From positions 1 to 64,000 of the forward strand of contig NZ_JABUOU010000009.1 of the NCBI RefSeq assembly GCF_013344475.1: 64,000 nt of DNA. Reading direction: 5' to 3'. Of the stretch, positions 17,812 through 26,573 are shown piece by piece. The notes below the pieces were generated by a model. The model made no database searches, had not been told where the DNA came from, and saw nothing but the letters and a program-made list of their open reading frames with translations. Positions within the stretch are counted from its first letter, which is position 1. Each line of letters opens with the position of its first letter. The stretch comes from Martelella limonii. Its GTDB lineage: Bacteria; Pseudomonadota; Alphaproteobacteria; Rhizobiales; Rhizobiaceae. Made by a program: the position numbers and the translations under genes.

Positions 17812-18342
17812 TCAGCTTTCGTGGTCGGCCGCAGGTTGCGATATTCCCTCTCCCAGAAGTTCCTCGACAAACCATGCTGCAAACTGTGCACGTCCGGAAA
17901 CGCCGGCCTTGGCATAGATCCGGGTCATCTGCGCGCGCACTGTTCCCTGTGCCGATCCGCGAAGGCGGGCAATTTCCGCCAGATCTATGCCCTTCAGGGC
18001 GAGCATGCCGACTTCCCGCTCCGCCATCGTCAGCCCCCAGATGTCGAACTGGGTTTCGATGATTCGCACGAAATCGCCGCGGGCTATATCGAGCGCGCGT
18101 CCTTGTGCTGCCATGCGCTCCAGCGTCAGCCGAAGCTGCCAGCCCGCCATGAAGATGCCGAGCACCAGAACGAATGCGGTCAACGCCTCGATGATCGACT
18201 CGGCATTCACCGGCGCATCGGCAAGATCCCGGATGGCATCGGCGACGAAGAACAGGGCTGCCACGCTCTGCAGCATCATGAAGATCGCAAGGGCGATCGT
18301 TTGCGACCGCCCTTGCCGTGCTGGTTTGCGGGTTTTCGTCAA
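17812..18342 (-). CDS. membrane-anchored LuxR-type transcription regulator
   Basis: The 176-residue protein has two hydrophobic segments (about residues 15-37 and 48-70), then a LuxR/GerE helix-turn-helix (about 101-165: LTMAEREVGMLALKG, then AQGTVRAQMTRIYAKAGV). There is no receiver or autoinducer domain, so the sensory part is the membrane hairpin. The frame is open far upstream but out of phase with the cytochrome gene that overlaps it. The likely start is the TTG at 18342-18340, which overlaps the cytochrome TGA (TTGA) and has AAGGG 11 bases ahead. A shorter start at the ATG at 18279 would cut the first helix. It probably senses envelope redox state or its two partners; that is inference. 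Confidence 0.8.
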   Translation of the reverse strand: MTKTRKPARQGRSQTIALAIFMMLQSVAALFFVADAIRDLADAPVNAESIIEALTAFVLVLGIFMAGWQLRLTLERMAAQGRALDIARGDFVRIIETQFDIWGLTMAEREVGMLALKGIDLAEIARLRGSAQGTVRAQMTRIYAKAGVSGRAQFAAWFVEELLGEGISQPAADHES

Positions 18343-18977
18343 CGCGGCGGACCCTTGATCATCGGACGCAACAGATTTCTCCTGAGTGCGTAGCTTTCGG
18401 CCGCAACGCCTGCCACGTGAACGAGTGCCAGTATTAGCATCAGATTGGCTGCTGTCTCGTGTATCTCTTTCACGATTTCGCCCGAGTCCTCGGAGGTTTC
18501 CTCCCCCCCGCTGTCCCCTGCAAGCACGGACCAGTCGCCCTGTTCGACCGCGGTCCGCTCCTTTGCGATGGCGATCGGCGTTTTCGCGTCGGTCATTATC
18601 AATCCCGTCGCGATCACCACCGCAAGACATGCCCAGAGCGCATAGACCATAATCGCCCCGGCCGGGTTGTGCGAGGGATATTCCTTCGGCTTGCCATGTA
18701 TCAGCGAGACGAGATGCGATATCGCAGCGCGCGGATCCGGAAGGAAGGCGGCAAACCGGGCCTCCCGCGGGCCGATGAAGCCCCAGACCAGTCGAATGAA
18801 CAGAACCGCCATCGCAATCCATCCGATCCAGATGTGGACGGCTCCGCCCGGCTCCGAGAGCAGGCCGTTGATGATGACGGCGGCGGCGATGAGCCAGTGG
18901 CTGAGGCGCACCACCGGGTCCCACGGGTTGGGCGGGGCAACCGCTGCCCCTGTCCCTGTTCGGCTTCCGGTCGACAT
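18339..18977 (-). CDS. cytochrome b561 family protein
   Basis: The 212-residue protein is a four-helix inner-membrane di-haem b-type cytochrome (bacterial b561 family). Candidate haem histidines are H27 in RLSHWLI, H48 in AVHIWIGW and two in the last helix pair (EIHETAANLMLILALVHVAG). A long soluble insert, acidic and Gly/Ser/Glu-rich (about residues 130-165), separates helices three and four, which is unusual for minimal b561 proteins. The ATG at 18977 is chosen because it follows the PepSY stop by one base. Its TGA overlaps the TTG start of the LuxR-type gene. It likely moves electrons between quinone and a periplasmic partner. Confidence 0.88.
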   Translation of the reverse strand: MSTGSRTGTGAAVAPPNPWDPVVRLSHWLIAAAVIINGLLSEPGGAVHIWIGWIAMAVLFIRLVWGFIGPREARFAAFLPDPRAAISHLVSLIHGKPKEYPSHNPAGAIMVYALWACLAVVIATGLIMTDAKTPIAIAKERTAVEQGDWSVLAGDSGGEETSEDSGEIVKEIHETAANLMLILALVHVAGVAAESYALRRNLLRPMIKGPPR

Positions 18978-18978
18978 T

Positions 18979-19239
18979 TCAGTCTTTCCCGGAAATTCTG
19001 GCGATCGCACCGGTCTTCGGGTTGATGTAGACTTCGTGCATCTTCTTGTTCTCATCATAGCACTTCGCCTCGATCATGCCGCCTTCGGCTTCGAAGCCCT
19101 TGAGGTTGCAGCCAGCCTTTTGCAGGGCGGCGGCAGCATCGGTCGGATTGGTGCCGACGATATCGCCGACGGCGGGCATTGCGAGGGCGGCGACAGGGGC
19201 GGCAATCAGCGACACCGCGAGAACCATGGAACGGATCAT
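18979..19239 (-). CDS. small secreted PepSY-like protein
   Basis: The 86-residue protein has a clear signal peptide (MIRSMVLAVSLIAAPVAALA, residues 1-20). One PepSY-type domain follows, with the usual EAKCYDENKKMHEVYINPKTG pattern broken by two cysteines about 16 residues apart that could form a disulfide. PepSY domains are small periplasmic or extracellular binding or inhibitory modules. The frame is open 85 codons upstream, but AAAGGAA just ahead of the ATG at 19239 and the signal peptide decide the start. It is the first gene of the PepSY-b561-luxR unit. Confidence 0.85.
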   Translation of the reverse strand: MIRSMVLAVSLIAAPVAALAMPAVGDIVGTNPTDAAAALQKAGCNLKGFEAEGGMIEAKCYDENKKMHEVYINPKTGAIARISGKD

Positions 19240-19551
19240 GAGCGTTTCCTTTCTTGGGAAGGCGCGCCGGAAGTGGCACGCAACAGCCTCGATCTGCTGT
19301 CTGAAGGCCTCGCCGTCCATCTGCTTATGGCTGAGCCTGGCCCGCGTAAGCGATTGCTTATGAGGCTGGCTCGCGTTTTCACCGCAACCGTACCGGAGAG
19401 TACCGTTTTGTCGCCAACCGATAGTGACAGTCCTGTCAATATGGGTTACCACCACCCACAAGCGGCGATATCTGCGTGAAGCGCAGGCGCACATTGAGGA
19501 GGACCTGAAAGGTCATATGTGCTGAAACGCCCATTTTAGAAAGGAAGCCCC
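19240..19551. promoter_or_regulatory. divergent control region between the PepSY unit and ilvD
   Basis: This 312-base gap has no credible gene. It holds several palindromes: TAAGC-GATT-GCTTA (19347-19360), TGACAG-TC-CTGTCA (19425-19438) and GACCT-GAA-AGGTC (19502-19514). It also has two GTACCG direct repeats ten bases apart (19390-19405) and a repeated TGCTTATG (19322 and 19355). Promoters for both directions must lie here; I cannot place either with confidence. The 14-base TGACAG/CTGTCA site is the best operator candidate. Confidence 0.45.
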
Positions 19552-21387
19552 ATGCCTGCCTATCGTTCCAGAACGACGACCCATGGTCGAAACATGGCCG
19601 GCGCGCGCGGTCTTTGGCGCGCAACCGGCATGAAAGATGGTGATTTCGGCAAGCCGATCATCGCCGTCGTCAATTCTTTCACCCAATTTGTGCCCGGCCA
19701 CGTCCACCTGAAGGACCTCGGCCAGCTCGTGGCCCGCGAGATCGAAAGCTCGGGCGGCGTTGCCAAGGAATTCAACACGATCGCCGTTGATGACGGCATC
19801 GCCATGGGCCATGACGGCATGCTCTATTCGCTGCCCTCACGTGAGGTCATCGCCGACAGCGTCGAATACATGGTCAACGCCCATTGCGCCGATGCGATGG
19901 TCTGCATCTCGAACTGCGACAAGATCACCCCCGGCATGCTGATGGCGTCTCTGCGTCTCAACATCCCGACGATCTTCGTTTCCGGCGGGCCGATGGAAGC
20001 CGGCAAGGTTGTGCTGAACGGCAAGGAACAGGCGCTCGATCTGGTCGATGCCATGGTGGCCGCCGCCGATGACAAATATTCAGACGCCGACGTTCAGGCA
20101 ATCGAGCGCTCTGCGTGCCCCACCTGCGGCTCCTGCTCAGGCATGTTCACCGCCAATTCGATGAACTGTCTGACGGAAGCGCTTGGCCTGTCGTTGCCGG
20201 GCAATGGCTCGACGCTGGCGACCCATGCCGACCGCCGCCGCCTGTTCGTCGAGGCCGGCCATCAGATCGTCGATCTGGCGCGCCGCTACTACGAGCAGGA
20301 CGACGAGACGACGCTGCCGCGCAACATCGCATCGAAGGCTGCCTTCGAAAACGCGATGACGCTTGATATCGCCATGGGTGGTTCCACCAATACGGTTCTG
20401 CACATTCTGGCGGCGGCCTATGAGGCGGAACTGGATTTCACCATGGACGACATCGACCGGTTGTCGCGCCACGTCCCGTGTCTCTGCAAGGTCGCGCCGG
20501 CCAAGAACGACGTCCATATGGAAGACGTTCACCGCGCCGGCGGCATCATGGCGATCCTCGGCGAACTCGACCGGGCAGGGCTGATCAAGCGCGACAGCCC
20601 GACCGTGCATTCGGCCACGCTGGGTGATGCCATCGACCAGTGGGATATCGTGCGCACCAATTCGGAAAGCGTGCGCAACTTCTTCCTGGCCGCGCCGGGC
20701 GGCGTGCCGTCGCAGCAGGCCTTCTCGCAGGAGCGCCGCTGGACGGAACTCGATCTCGATCGCGTTTCCGGCGCGATCCGCAATGCTGAGCATCCCTTCT
20801 CGAAGGATGGCGGACTTGCGGTGCTGAAGGGCAATATCGCGCTCGACGGCTGCATCGTGAAGACGGCGGGCGTAGATGAGTCGATCCTGAAATTCTCCGG
20901 TCCGGCGGTCGTCTATGAAAGCCAGGACGCCGCGGTGAAGGGCATTCTTTCCAACGAGGTCAAGGCCGGTGACGTCGTCGTCATCCGCTATGAAGGGCCG
21001 AAGGGCGGGCCGGGCATGCAGGAAATGCTGTACCCGACCAGCTATCTGAAGTCGAAGGGCCTCGGCAAGGATTGCGCGCTGATCACCGATGGCCGCTTTT
21101 CGGGCGGCACCTCCGGTCTGTCGATCGGCCATGTCTCGCCGGAAGCAGCCCAGGGCGGCACGATCGGTCTCGTCCGTCAGGGCGACATGATCGACATCGA
21201 CATTCCGGGCCGCACGATCTCGCTGCGCGTCTCGCCTGCCGAGCTTGAAGCCCGACGGAGCGCGCAGGACGAAAAGGGCTGGAAGCCGGAAGCGCCTCGC
21301 CGCCGCAAGGTCACGACCGCGCTGAAGGCCTACGCCGCCTTCGCCGCCAGCGCCGACAAGGGCGCGGTGCGGATCCTGCCGGAATAG
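19552..21387 (+). CDS. ilvD: dihydroxy-acid dehydratase
   Basis: IlvD (611 residues) is an iron-sulfur enzyme that dehydrates dihydroxy-isovalerate and dihydroxy-methylvalerate, the third step of branched-chain amino-acid synthesis. Conserved cysteines are C122 in SNCDKITPG and C189/C192/C195 in [11 protein letters not shown]. The metal-binding acidic residues are in [10 protein letters not shown] (about 78-87). The [19 protein letters not shown] block is intact. Length is like E. coli IlvD (616). AGAAAGGA precedes the ATG, and a strong terminator follows, so it appears monocistronic. Confidence 0.97.
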   Translation: MPAYRSRTTTHGRNMAGARGLWRATGMKDGDFGKPIIAVVNSFTQFVPGHVHLKDLGQLVAREIESSGGVAKEFNTIAVDDGIAMGHDGMLYSLPSREVIADSVEYMVNAHCADAMVCISNCDKITPGMLMASLRLNIPTIFVSGGPMEAGKVVLNGKEQALDLVDAMVAAADDKYSDADVQAIERSACPTCGSCSGMFTANSMNCLTEALGLSLPGNGSTLATHADRRRLFVEAGHQIVDLARRYYEQDDETTLPRNIASKAAFENAMTLDIAMGGSTNTVLHILAAAYEAELDFTMDDIDRLSRHVPCLCKVAPAKNDVHMEDVHRAGGIMAILGELDRAGLIKRDSPTVHSATLGDAIDQWDIVRTNSESVRNFFLAAPGGVPSQQAFSQERRWTELDLDRVSGAIRNAEHPFSKDGGLAVLKGNIALDGCIVKTAGVDESILKFSGPAVVYESQDAAVKGILSNEVKAGDVVVIRYEGPKGGPGMQEMLYPTSYLKSKGLGKDCALITDGRFSGGTSGLSIGHVSPEAAQGGTIGLVRQGDMIDIDIPGRTISLRVSPAELEARRSAQDEKGWKPEAPRRRKVTTALKAYAAFAASADKGAVRILPE

Positions 21388-21413
21388 GCACGGGATTGGT
21401 TTTAAGAATGCAG

Positions 21414-21445
21414 AAGGCGCGGTCCGTGAGGGCTGCGCCTTTTTT
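21414..21445 (+). terminator. intrinsic terminator after ilvD
   Basis: AAGGCGC (21414-21420) pairs with GCGCCTT (21435-21441), extended by GGTCC/GGGCT with wobble pairs around a GTGA tetraloop. T runs from 21440 to 21445. It ends ilvD transcription. Confidence 0.85.
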
Positions 21446-21599
21446 GCGTCTGGATGCTATGAGGCTGATTACGCACGCTCGGATGAGTTTCATCTTGGCA
21501 CCCGACGAACGCCTTTCCTGGGGAATTCGCGTTTCGAAGATATCGCATACGGTGCCTCCGGCATCAAAGTAGTTTTGAAGCACGGTTTGGGCAAAAGCG

Positions 21600-22034
21600 C
21601 TACAAGGTTACGCCCACCCAGCCTGCCTGTCTCCAGGTGATGAGGTTGTCTTTGTCCACGGTCCAGCAGATCATTCGCCGTCCCCTGGCGAGGAACGCGC
21701 TGTAGTCTTTGGCGAAGCAGGATAGCTGCCCCGCAGGCTCACCTTTCAGATCGACAAACCCGATATTTCTCCGGGCCAGTTCCCGCAGTTCCACTGGCCG
21801 TTTGTCAGCCTGCTTCGTAGTTTCATTATAGCCATAATCGATTCTGCCAAGGAGCTCAGATTGAGCGAAGCCTCGTCTTTCCAGAGCTAAACGGGCAGTA
21901 GACGCGTCTTCTCCAATTGGGATCTGGCGCTCGACAAAATCGACATCAGTTTCCGGGATGCGTGCGCACCCACCCGCACTCGTCAGCGAAGCCAGTACGA
22001 GGATAGTCAGGCACCATTTCGTGTGTCGAGGCAT
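21600..22034 (-). CDS. putative small lipoprotein, unknown function
   Basis: The 144-residue protein has a hydrophobic N-terminus followed by a lipobox-like TSAGGC at about residues 19-24, so a lipid anchor on the cysteine is likely. The mature part contains many charged residues and repeated Arg/Glu, with a C-terminal SCFAKDYSAFLARGRR region. I recognise no domain. The ATG at 22034 is chosen over one 15 codons upstream because GGAG lies at good distance and the signal then starts properly. It lies between ilvD (convergent) and an LprI-like gene on the same strand. Confidence 0.65.
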   Translation of the reverse strand: MPRHTKWCLTILVLASLTSAGGCARIPETDVDFVERQIPIGEDASTARLALERRGFAQSELLGRIDYGYNETTKQADKRPVELRELARRNIGFVDLKGEPAGQLSCFAKDYSAFLARGRRMICWTVDKDNLITWRQAGWVGVTL

Positions 22035-22170
22035 GGCAAGTTTCTCCGGCGGGGCGGTTGTCCGGTCATCTCGCGGCAACCGCTCCCGTTACTTCAAACT
22101 AACCTCTAAAAGCCAGAAGGGACAAGTCGCGTGTATTGCGGCCGAGAAGCCCGACTTGGAACCGCAACAA

Positions 22171-22548
22171 TCACAAAGGCTTGTCGATCCCGTCATAGAG
22201 CTTCTGCAACTGGTCGATGCGGGTGTCGTATGCCTTTTCTGTGCAGCTCACATCAGTGCCGCATGCCTCGCGGGTCTGCAGCCAGGCCTTCTGGTCGTCG
22301 GCCATGTTGCCGGAAACGCCCATGGCGAACAGGCCTTTCAGCATGGTGTACATCGTCGCCATCTTCACGTCGTCATCGTTGAGCGTGAGATTGCCGCAGA
22401 TCGTCTTTTCGTTCGGCGTCAGACCGGAGGCGCTGCAGTCGAAGCTCGCGGCATTTGCCGTGACCGGCAGCAGAGCGGCAGAGCCCGCGAGGGCGACAGA
22501 AGCGGCAAGTGCCAGGGCTGCGGTTTTCGAGGCGAGTTTGGGCGTCAC
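22171..22548 (-). CDS. secreted LprI-like (DUF1311 type) protein
   Basis: The 125-residue protein has a long Ala-rich signal peptide ending near ANA (about residue 33). A domain with four cysteines follows, in the pattern FDCSASGLTPNEKTIC ... REACGTDVSC. This is the LprI/DUF1311 arrangement; the named member in mycobacteria inhibits lysozyme. The activity here is not proven. It lies upstream of the putative lipoprotein on the same strand, 136 bases apart, so both exported proteins may form one transcript. Confidence 0.75.
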   Translation of the reverse strand: MTPKLASKTAALALAASVALAGSAALLPVTANAASFDCSASGLTPNEKTICGNLTLNDDDVKMATMYTMLKGLFAMGVSGNMADDQKAWLQTREACGTDVSCTEKAYDTRIDQLQKLYDGIDKPL

Positions 22549-22776
22549 GGTATTTCCTCCTGTTTGGTCTTCCGGGAACGAGATCGCGCACCATGAAAAT
22601 GTAGCTCGATGCGTAATCCTCGGCCCGTCATCTTCGGCGATGACGATGAATGCGCGATGAATGAGAACGGTGGCAGGCGTATTTGTCGCCTTCGCCGCTT
22701 TTTCACCCTATATCAGGGCATGATTGTTTCGCCTCGTCCGGCATTTCCGGATAATTCACGATACCACAGGTGACTG

Positions 22777-24183
22777 ATGACCGCATATATTACCCGCATG
22801 ACAGCCGCCGCGCTTCTTGCAGGCGTCGTACTTACCATGCAGCCGAGCCTCGCCAAGGATAGGGTCGTGCCCGGCAACGAAGCCGAATTGCAGTTTTCCT
22901 ACGCGCCGCTGGTGAAACAGACTGCGCCTGCCGTCGTCAATGTCTATGCCGAACGGATGGTCACGCGGCGGCTGTCGCCGCTGTTCGCCGACCCCTTCTT
23001 CGGCCAGTTCTTCGGCCAGCAGATGCCCGGCCGCTCCGAAAAGCAGACCTCGCTCGGCTCCGGCGTGATCGTGGACGGCAACGGCACGATCATCACCAAC
23101 AATCACGTCATCAACGGCGCGGACGAGGTGCGGGTGGCACTGTCCGACGGACGGGAATTTTCCTGCACTGTGCTTTTGAAGGACGACCGCTACGATCTCG
23201 CCGTTCTGAAGATCAATGCCGACGAATCATTCCCGACGATCCCGATCGGCAATTCCGATTCCGTGGAGGTGGGTGATCTCTCGCTTGCCATCGGCAACCC
23301 CTTCGCCGTTGGTCAGACGGTGACGAGCGGCATCATTTCCGGCCTTGCCCGCAACTCGGTCACGGACGGCGAGTTCGGCTTCTTCCTGCAGACCGATGCC
23401 GCGATCAATCCCGGCAATTCGGGCGGTGCGCTCTTGAACATGGATGGTGAGCTGATCGGCATCAACACGGCGATCTTTTCCAAGGGCGGCGGTTCGAACG
23501 GGATCGGCTTTGCCATTCCGGCCAACATGGTCAAGGTCTTCCTTGCTGCTGCGGAAAACGGCGAGACCCGGTTCCAGCGTCCCTATGTCGGCGCCACCTT
23601 CGGACCGGTTACCTCCGACATGGCCGAGGCGCTGGGGCTGAAAGCGGCGCGCGGGGCGATCGTTTCTGCAGTGAAGCCCGGAAGCCCTGCCGAAAAGGCG
23701 GGCCTCCAGCCGGGCTCGGTGATCATCGCCGTCGATGATGTGCCGGTGGAACACCCCGATGCGCTGATCTACCGCCTCACGGTGCTGGGCCTTGATGCCA
23801 CGGCAGACCTGACGGTCGAGCGCGACGGAAAGACCAGCCATATCGCCATGCCGTTGAACCTTGCGCCGGAAGATCCGCCGCGCGACAGCCGCTCGATTGC
23901 CGGCGAAAGCCCGTTTGCCGGCTTGACGGTGGAAAATATCTCGCCGCGCGTGGTGGAGGAGTTGCGCCTGCCCGACATATCTGCTGGTGTGGTGGTTGCG
24001 GACGTCACGGAAGGTTCACCCGCCGCCCGGATCGGCTTCAGGCCGGGCGATGTGATCGTTTCCGTCAATGGTGACGAGATCGACAGCACCGCGACGCTCG
24101 AGGAACAGGCCGCCGAACAGCCTGGCTACTGGCGGCTTTCCATCAATCGCGGCGGCAGAATGATAAACCAGATCTTCAGATGA
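22777..24183 (+). CDS. Do-type periplasmic serine protease (DegP/DegQ family)
   Basis: The 468-residue protein is an exported trypsin-like protease with two PDZ domains. It degrades or refolds damaged envelope proteins. The signal peptide ends near SLA (residue 26). The catalytic triad is H110 (TNNHV), D140 (RYDLAVL) and S215 (GNSGG). PDZ1 is at about 265-355 and PDZ2 at about 375-465. The usual long Q-linker of DegP is short, nearer to DegQ. AGGTGA precedes the ATG. Its stop overlaps the rarA start by four bases (ATGA), so the protease and RarA are translationally linked. Confidence 0.94.
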   Translation: MTAYITRMTAAALLAGVVLTMQPSLAKDRVVPGNEAELQFSYAPLVKQTAPAVVNVYAERMVTRRLSPLFADPFFGQFFGQQMPGRSEKQTSLGSGVIVDGNGTIITNNHVINGADEVRVALSDGREFSCTVLLKDDRYDLAVLKINADESFPTIPIGNSDSVEVGDLSLAIGNPFAVGQTVTSGIISGLARNSVTDGEFGFFLQTDAAINPGNSGGALLNMDGELIGINTAIFSKGGGSNGIGFAIPANMVKVFLAAAENGETRFQRPYVGATFGPVTSDMAEALGLKAARGAIVSAVKPGSPAEKAGLQPGSVIIAVDDVPVEHPDALIYRLTVLGLDATADLTVERDGKTSHIAMPLNLAPEDPPRDSRSIAGESPFAGLTVENISPRVVEELRLPDISAGVVVADVTEGSPAARIGFRPGDVIVSVNGDEIDSTATLEEQAAEQPGYWRLSINRGGRMINQIFR

Positions 24184-25496
24184 GCGACCTTTTTGCCCCG
24201 AAAGTCCCCGTGGACGTCGAAAACAAGCGCCCGCTTGCCGATCGTCTGCGTCCGAAGCATCTGAGCGAGGTGACCGGTCAGCCGCATCTGACCGGCCCCG
24301 ACGGCGTGCTGACGCGGATGATTGCGTCCGGCTCGCTCGGTTCGATGGTCTTCTGGGGGCCGCCGGGCACCGGCAAGACCACGGTCGCGCGGCTTCTATC
24401 GGGGGAGGCCAATCTCGCCTTCGAGCAGATCTCGGCGATCTTTTCCGGGGTTGCGGACCTGAAGAAGGTGTTCGAAAGCGCGCGCGCACGCCGGATGAAC
24501 GGCCGCCAGACCCTGCTGTTCGTGGACGAGATCCACCGTTTCAACCGCGCCCAGCAGGACAGTTTCCTGCCGGTGATGGAGGACGGCACGATCATCCTCG
24601 TCGGCGCCACCACCGAAAATCCGTCCTTTGAGCTCAATGCCGCCCTTCTGTCGCGGGCACGCGTCCTGACTTTCCGCTCGCATGATGGCGAAAGCCTCGC
24701 TGAATTGCTGAAGCGGGCGGAGGAAACGGAGGGCAGGGCGCTGCCGCTTGATGACAATGCCCGCCAGACCTTGCTGATGATGGCCGATGGCGATGGCCGC
24801 GCGGTGCTCACGCTTGCCGAGGAAGTCTGGCGCGCAGCGCGCGAAGGCGAGGTTCTCGATCCTCAAAGCCTGCTCAACATCGTCCAGCGCCGGGCGCCGA
24901 TCTATGACAAGGGCCAGGACGGGCATTACAATCTGATCTCTGCGCTGCACAAGGCGGTCCGCGGCTCAGATCCCGATGCAGCGCTTTATTATCTTGCCCG
25001 CATGTTCGATGCCGGCGAGGATCCGCTGTTTCTGGGGCGCAGGCTGGTGCGCATGGCAAGCGAGGATATCGGCCTTGCCGATCCGCAGGCCCTCGTCGTG
25101 GCCAATGCCGCCAAGGATGCCTATGATTTCCTGGGGTCGCCGGAAGGCGAGCTGGCCCTGGCGGAGGCCTGCGTCTACCTCGCCACCGCGCCGAAATCGA
25201 ACGGCGTCTACACCGCCTACAAGGCGGCGATGCGCGCGGCCAAGGAGCACGGCTCGCTGCTGCCCCCCAAGCATATCCTGAACGCGCCGACCAAGCTGAT
25301 GAAGTCGGAAGGTTATGGCGATGGCTATCGCTACGACCATGATCAGCCCGATGCATTTTCGGGGCAGGATTACTTCCCGACCGAAATGGGCCGCCAGAAA
25401 TTCTACAACCCGCCGGATCGAGGGTTCGAGCGCGAGATCAACAAACGCCTGCAATGGTGGGACAAGCTGCGGCGCGAACGCGGCGGCGACAGTTGA
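24180..25496 (+). CDS. rarA: RarA/MgsA, replication-associated recombination ATPase
   Basis: RarA (438 residues) is an AAA+ clamp-loader relative that acts at stalled forks and single-strand gaps. Walker A GPPGTGKTT lies at about residues 60-68 and Walker B LLFVDEIHRFN at about 112-122. The arginine-finger region is in SRARVLTF. The C-terminal tetramerisation domain (EDIGLADPQALVVA onward) is complete, and the length matches the family. ATGA coupling to the upstream protease is a pairing I associate with rhizobia. Confidence 0.96.
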   Translation: MSDLFAPKVPVDVENKRPLADRLRPKHLSEVTGQPHLTGPDGVLTRMIASGSLGSMVFWGPPGTGKTTVARLLSGEANLAFEQISAIFSGVADLKKVFESARARRMNGRQTLLFVDEIHRFNRAQQDSFLPVMEDGTIILVGATTENPSFELNAALLSRARVLTFRSHDGESLAELLKRAEETEGRALPLDDNARQTLLMMADGDGRAVLTLAEEVWRAAREGEVLDPQSLLNIVQRRAPIYDKGQDGHYNLISALHKAVRGSDPDAALYYLARMFDAGEDPLFLGRRLVRMASEDIGLADPQALVVANAAKDAYDFLGSPEGELALAEACVYLATAPKSNGVYTAYKAAMRAAKEHGSLLPPKHILNAPTKLMKSEGYGDGYRYDHDQPDAFSGQDYFPTEMGRQKFYNPPDRGFEREINKRLQWWDKLRRERGGDS

Positions 25497-25540
25497 TCGC
25501 CAGGCATTCGGTGGGTTCTATCCCGGTCCAGTCAGACAAG

Positions 25541-25575
25541 GCACCGCCGTAAGGCGCAGCGCCTGAAAGCGGTGC
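25541..25575. repeat. nested palindrome after rarA
   Basis: GCACCGC (25541-25547) pairs with GCGGTGC (25569-25575), and inside it AGGCG (25552-25556) pairs with CGCCT (25560-25564). The two stems form a nested hairpin with no T tract. It may be a processing or stabilising loop at the rarA 3' end. Confidence 0.45.
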
Positions 25576-25671
25576 TGTTCGGGACGCAAATTCCGGAGGC
25601 AAAATACACGAATGACGGGAACACTTTTCATTCACATTGCGTTTACCATGCAAATCGAATGGAGAGCAGAA

Positions 25672-25878
25672 ATGGAAAACTTCCCCGTACGCGTTCTTGC
25701 CTATCTCGTCATCGCCATCTGCTGCGCAGCGGTCGTCGGTATCATCCTCGCCGTCCAGCCTCTCTATGACGCACGCATGTTCCTTCTTCCGGCAATGCTG
25801 TTGATTGCCTGGGTCGCAGGTCCGCTGCTGACCCACTACCTCGCCCCGTCGGAAGGGCCCCGTCTCCGCAAGCGGTAA
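25672..25878 (+). CDS. short two-helix membrane protein
   Basis: The 68-residue protein has two hydrophobic helices (about residues 6-28 and 36-56) and a short basic tail (RLRKR). I recognise no domain. The frame is also open from ATGs at 25612 and 25648. GGAG at 25660-25663 fits the start at 25672, while GGAGG at about 25594 would serve 25612, so an extra N-terminal 20 residues are possible. It lies alone between rarA and a strong bidirectional terminator. Codon use is like that of the neighbours. Confidence 0.6.
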   Translation: MENFPVRVLAYLVIAICCAAVVGIILAVQPLYDARMFLLPAMLLIAWVAGPLLTHYLAPSEGPRLRKR

Positions 25879-25896
25879 ATCCCCCGACCGCGCGAC

Positions 25897-25936
25897 GCAA
25901 ACGCCTGACCAGAAGGGAAGCTGGTCAGGCGTTTGC
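25897..25936. terminator. perfect 16-bp bidirectional terminator
   Basis: A perfect 16-base-pair stem, arms 25897-25912 and 25921-25936, encloses an eight-base loop. TATTTTC follows on the plus strand. It lies between convergent genes (25672-25878 on the plus strand and gpt on the minus strand) and probably ends both. Confidence 0.85.
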
Positions 25937-25986
25937 TATTTTCGGATCTTGGAGGAGCGACCTTGGCGGTGCCGCGCCGGGTCGGT

Positions 25987-26487
25987 CTACTTGCCCGCCG
26001 GGCCCTTCTTGATCGGTTCCTGATAGGTGAAGCCCATATCCCAGGGGAAGTAGATCCAGGTGTCCTGGCTGACTTCGGTCACGAAGGTATCGACCAGCGG
26101 AACGCCCTTCGGCTTGGCGTAGACGCAGGCAAAATGCGCTTTCGGCATCATGTCGCGCACTTCGCGGGCGGTGTTGCCGGTATCGGTCAGATCGTCGATG
26201 ATCAGCACGCCTTCGCCGCCATTTTCCATCAGCTTTTCCGAAATGCCCTTCAAAAGAAGCGTTTCGCCCTGATCGGTGTAATCGTGATAGCTCGCGATGC
26301 AGACGGTCTCGATCAGCCGGATTTCCAGCTCGCGCGAGATGATCGCGGCCGGCACCAGGCCGCCGCGGGTCACGCAGACGATCGACGTGAAATTCTGCTC
26401 AAGCCCGGCAAGGCGCCAGGCCAGCGCACGGGCATCGCGGTGAAACTGGTCCCACGAAACGGGGAAGGCTTTTTCGGGAAGGGACAT
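25987..26487 (-). CDS. gpt: xanthine phosphoribosyltransferase
   Basis: The 166-residue enzyme salvages xanthine (and guanine) with PRPP in the cytosol. The PRPP-binding loop [16 protein letters not shown] lies at about residues 92-107, and the N-terminal [10 protein letters not shown] motif is conserved. Length is close to E. coli Gpt (152) with a slightly longer N-terminus. It is a single gene, convergent with the preceding small membrane protein and followed upstream by a universal stress protein in the same direction. Confidence 0.93.
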   Translation of the reverse strand: MSLPEKAFPVSWDQFHRDARALAWRLAGLEQNFTSIVCVTRGGLVPAAIISRELEIRLIETVCIASYHDYTDQGETLLLKGISEKLMENGGEGVLIIDDLTDTGNTAREVRDMMPKAHFACVYAKPKGVPLVDTFVTEVSQDTWIYFPWDMGFTYQEPIKKGPAGK

Positions 26488-26573
26488 GTCAGGCTCCGCA
26501 CGGCGATAAAGGATTTCGGGCTAATAGCCGCATTCCAGCCGGTTTTGCAAGCCTGAGCCTCCCCTCGGGTCCG

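Noticed and set aside
18343-18924. N-terminal extension of the LuxR-type frame over the cytochrome gene
   Set aside because: It is out of phase with the conserved b561 gene and low in sense; the TTGA overlap gives a better start.
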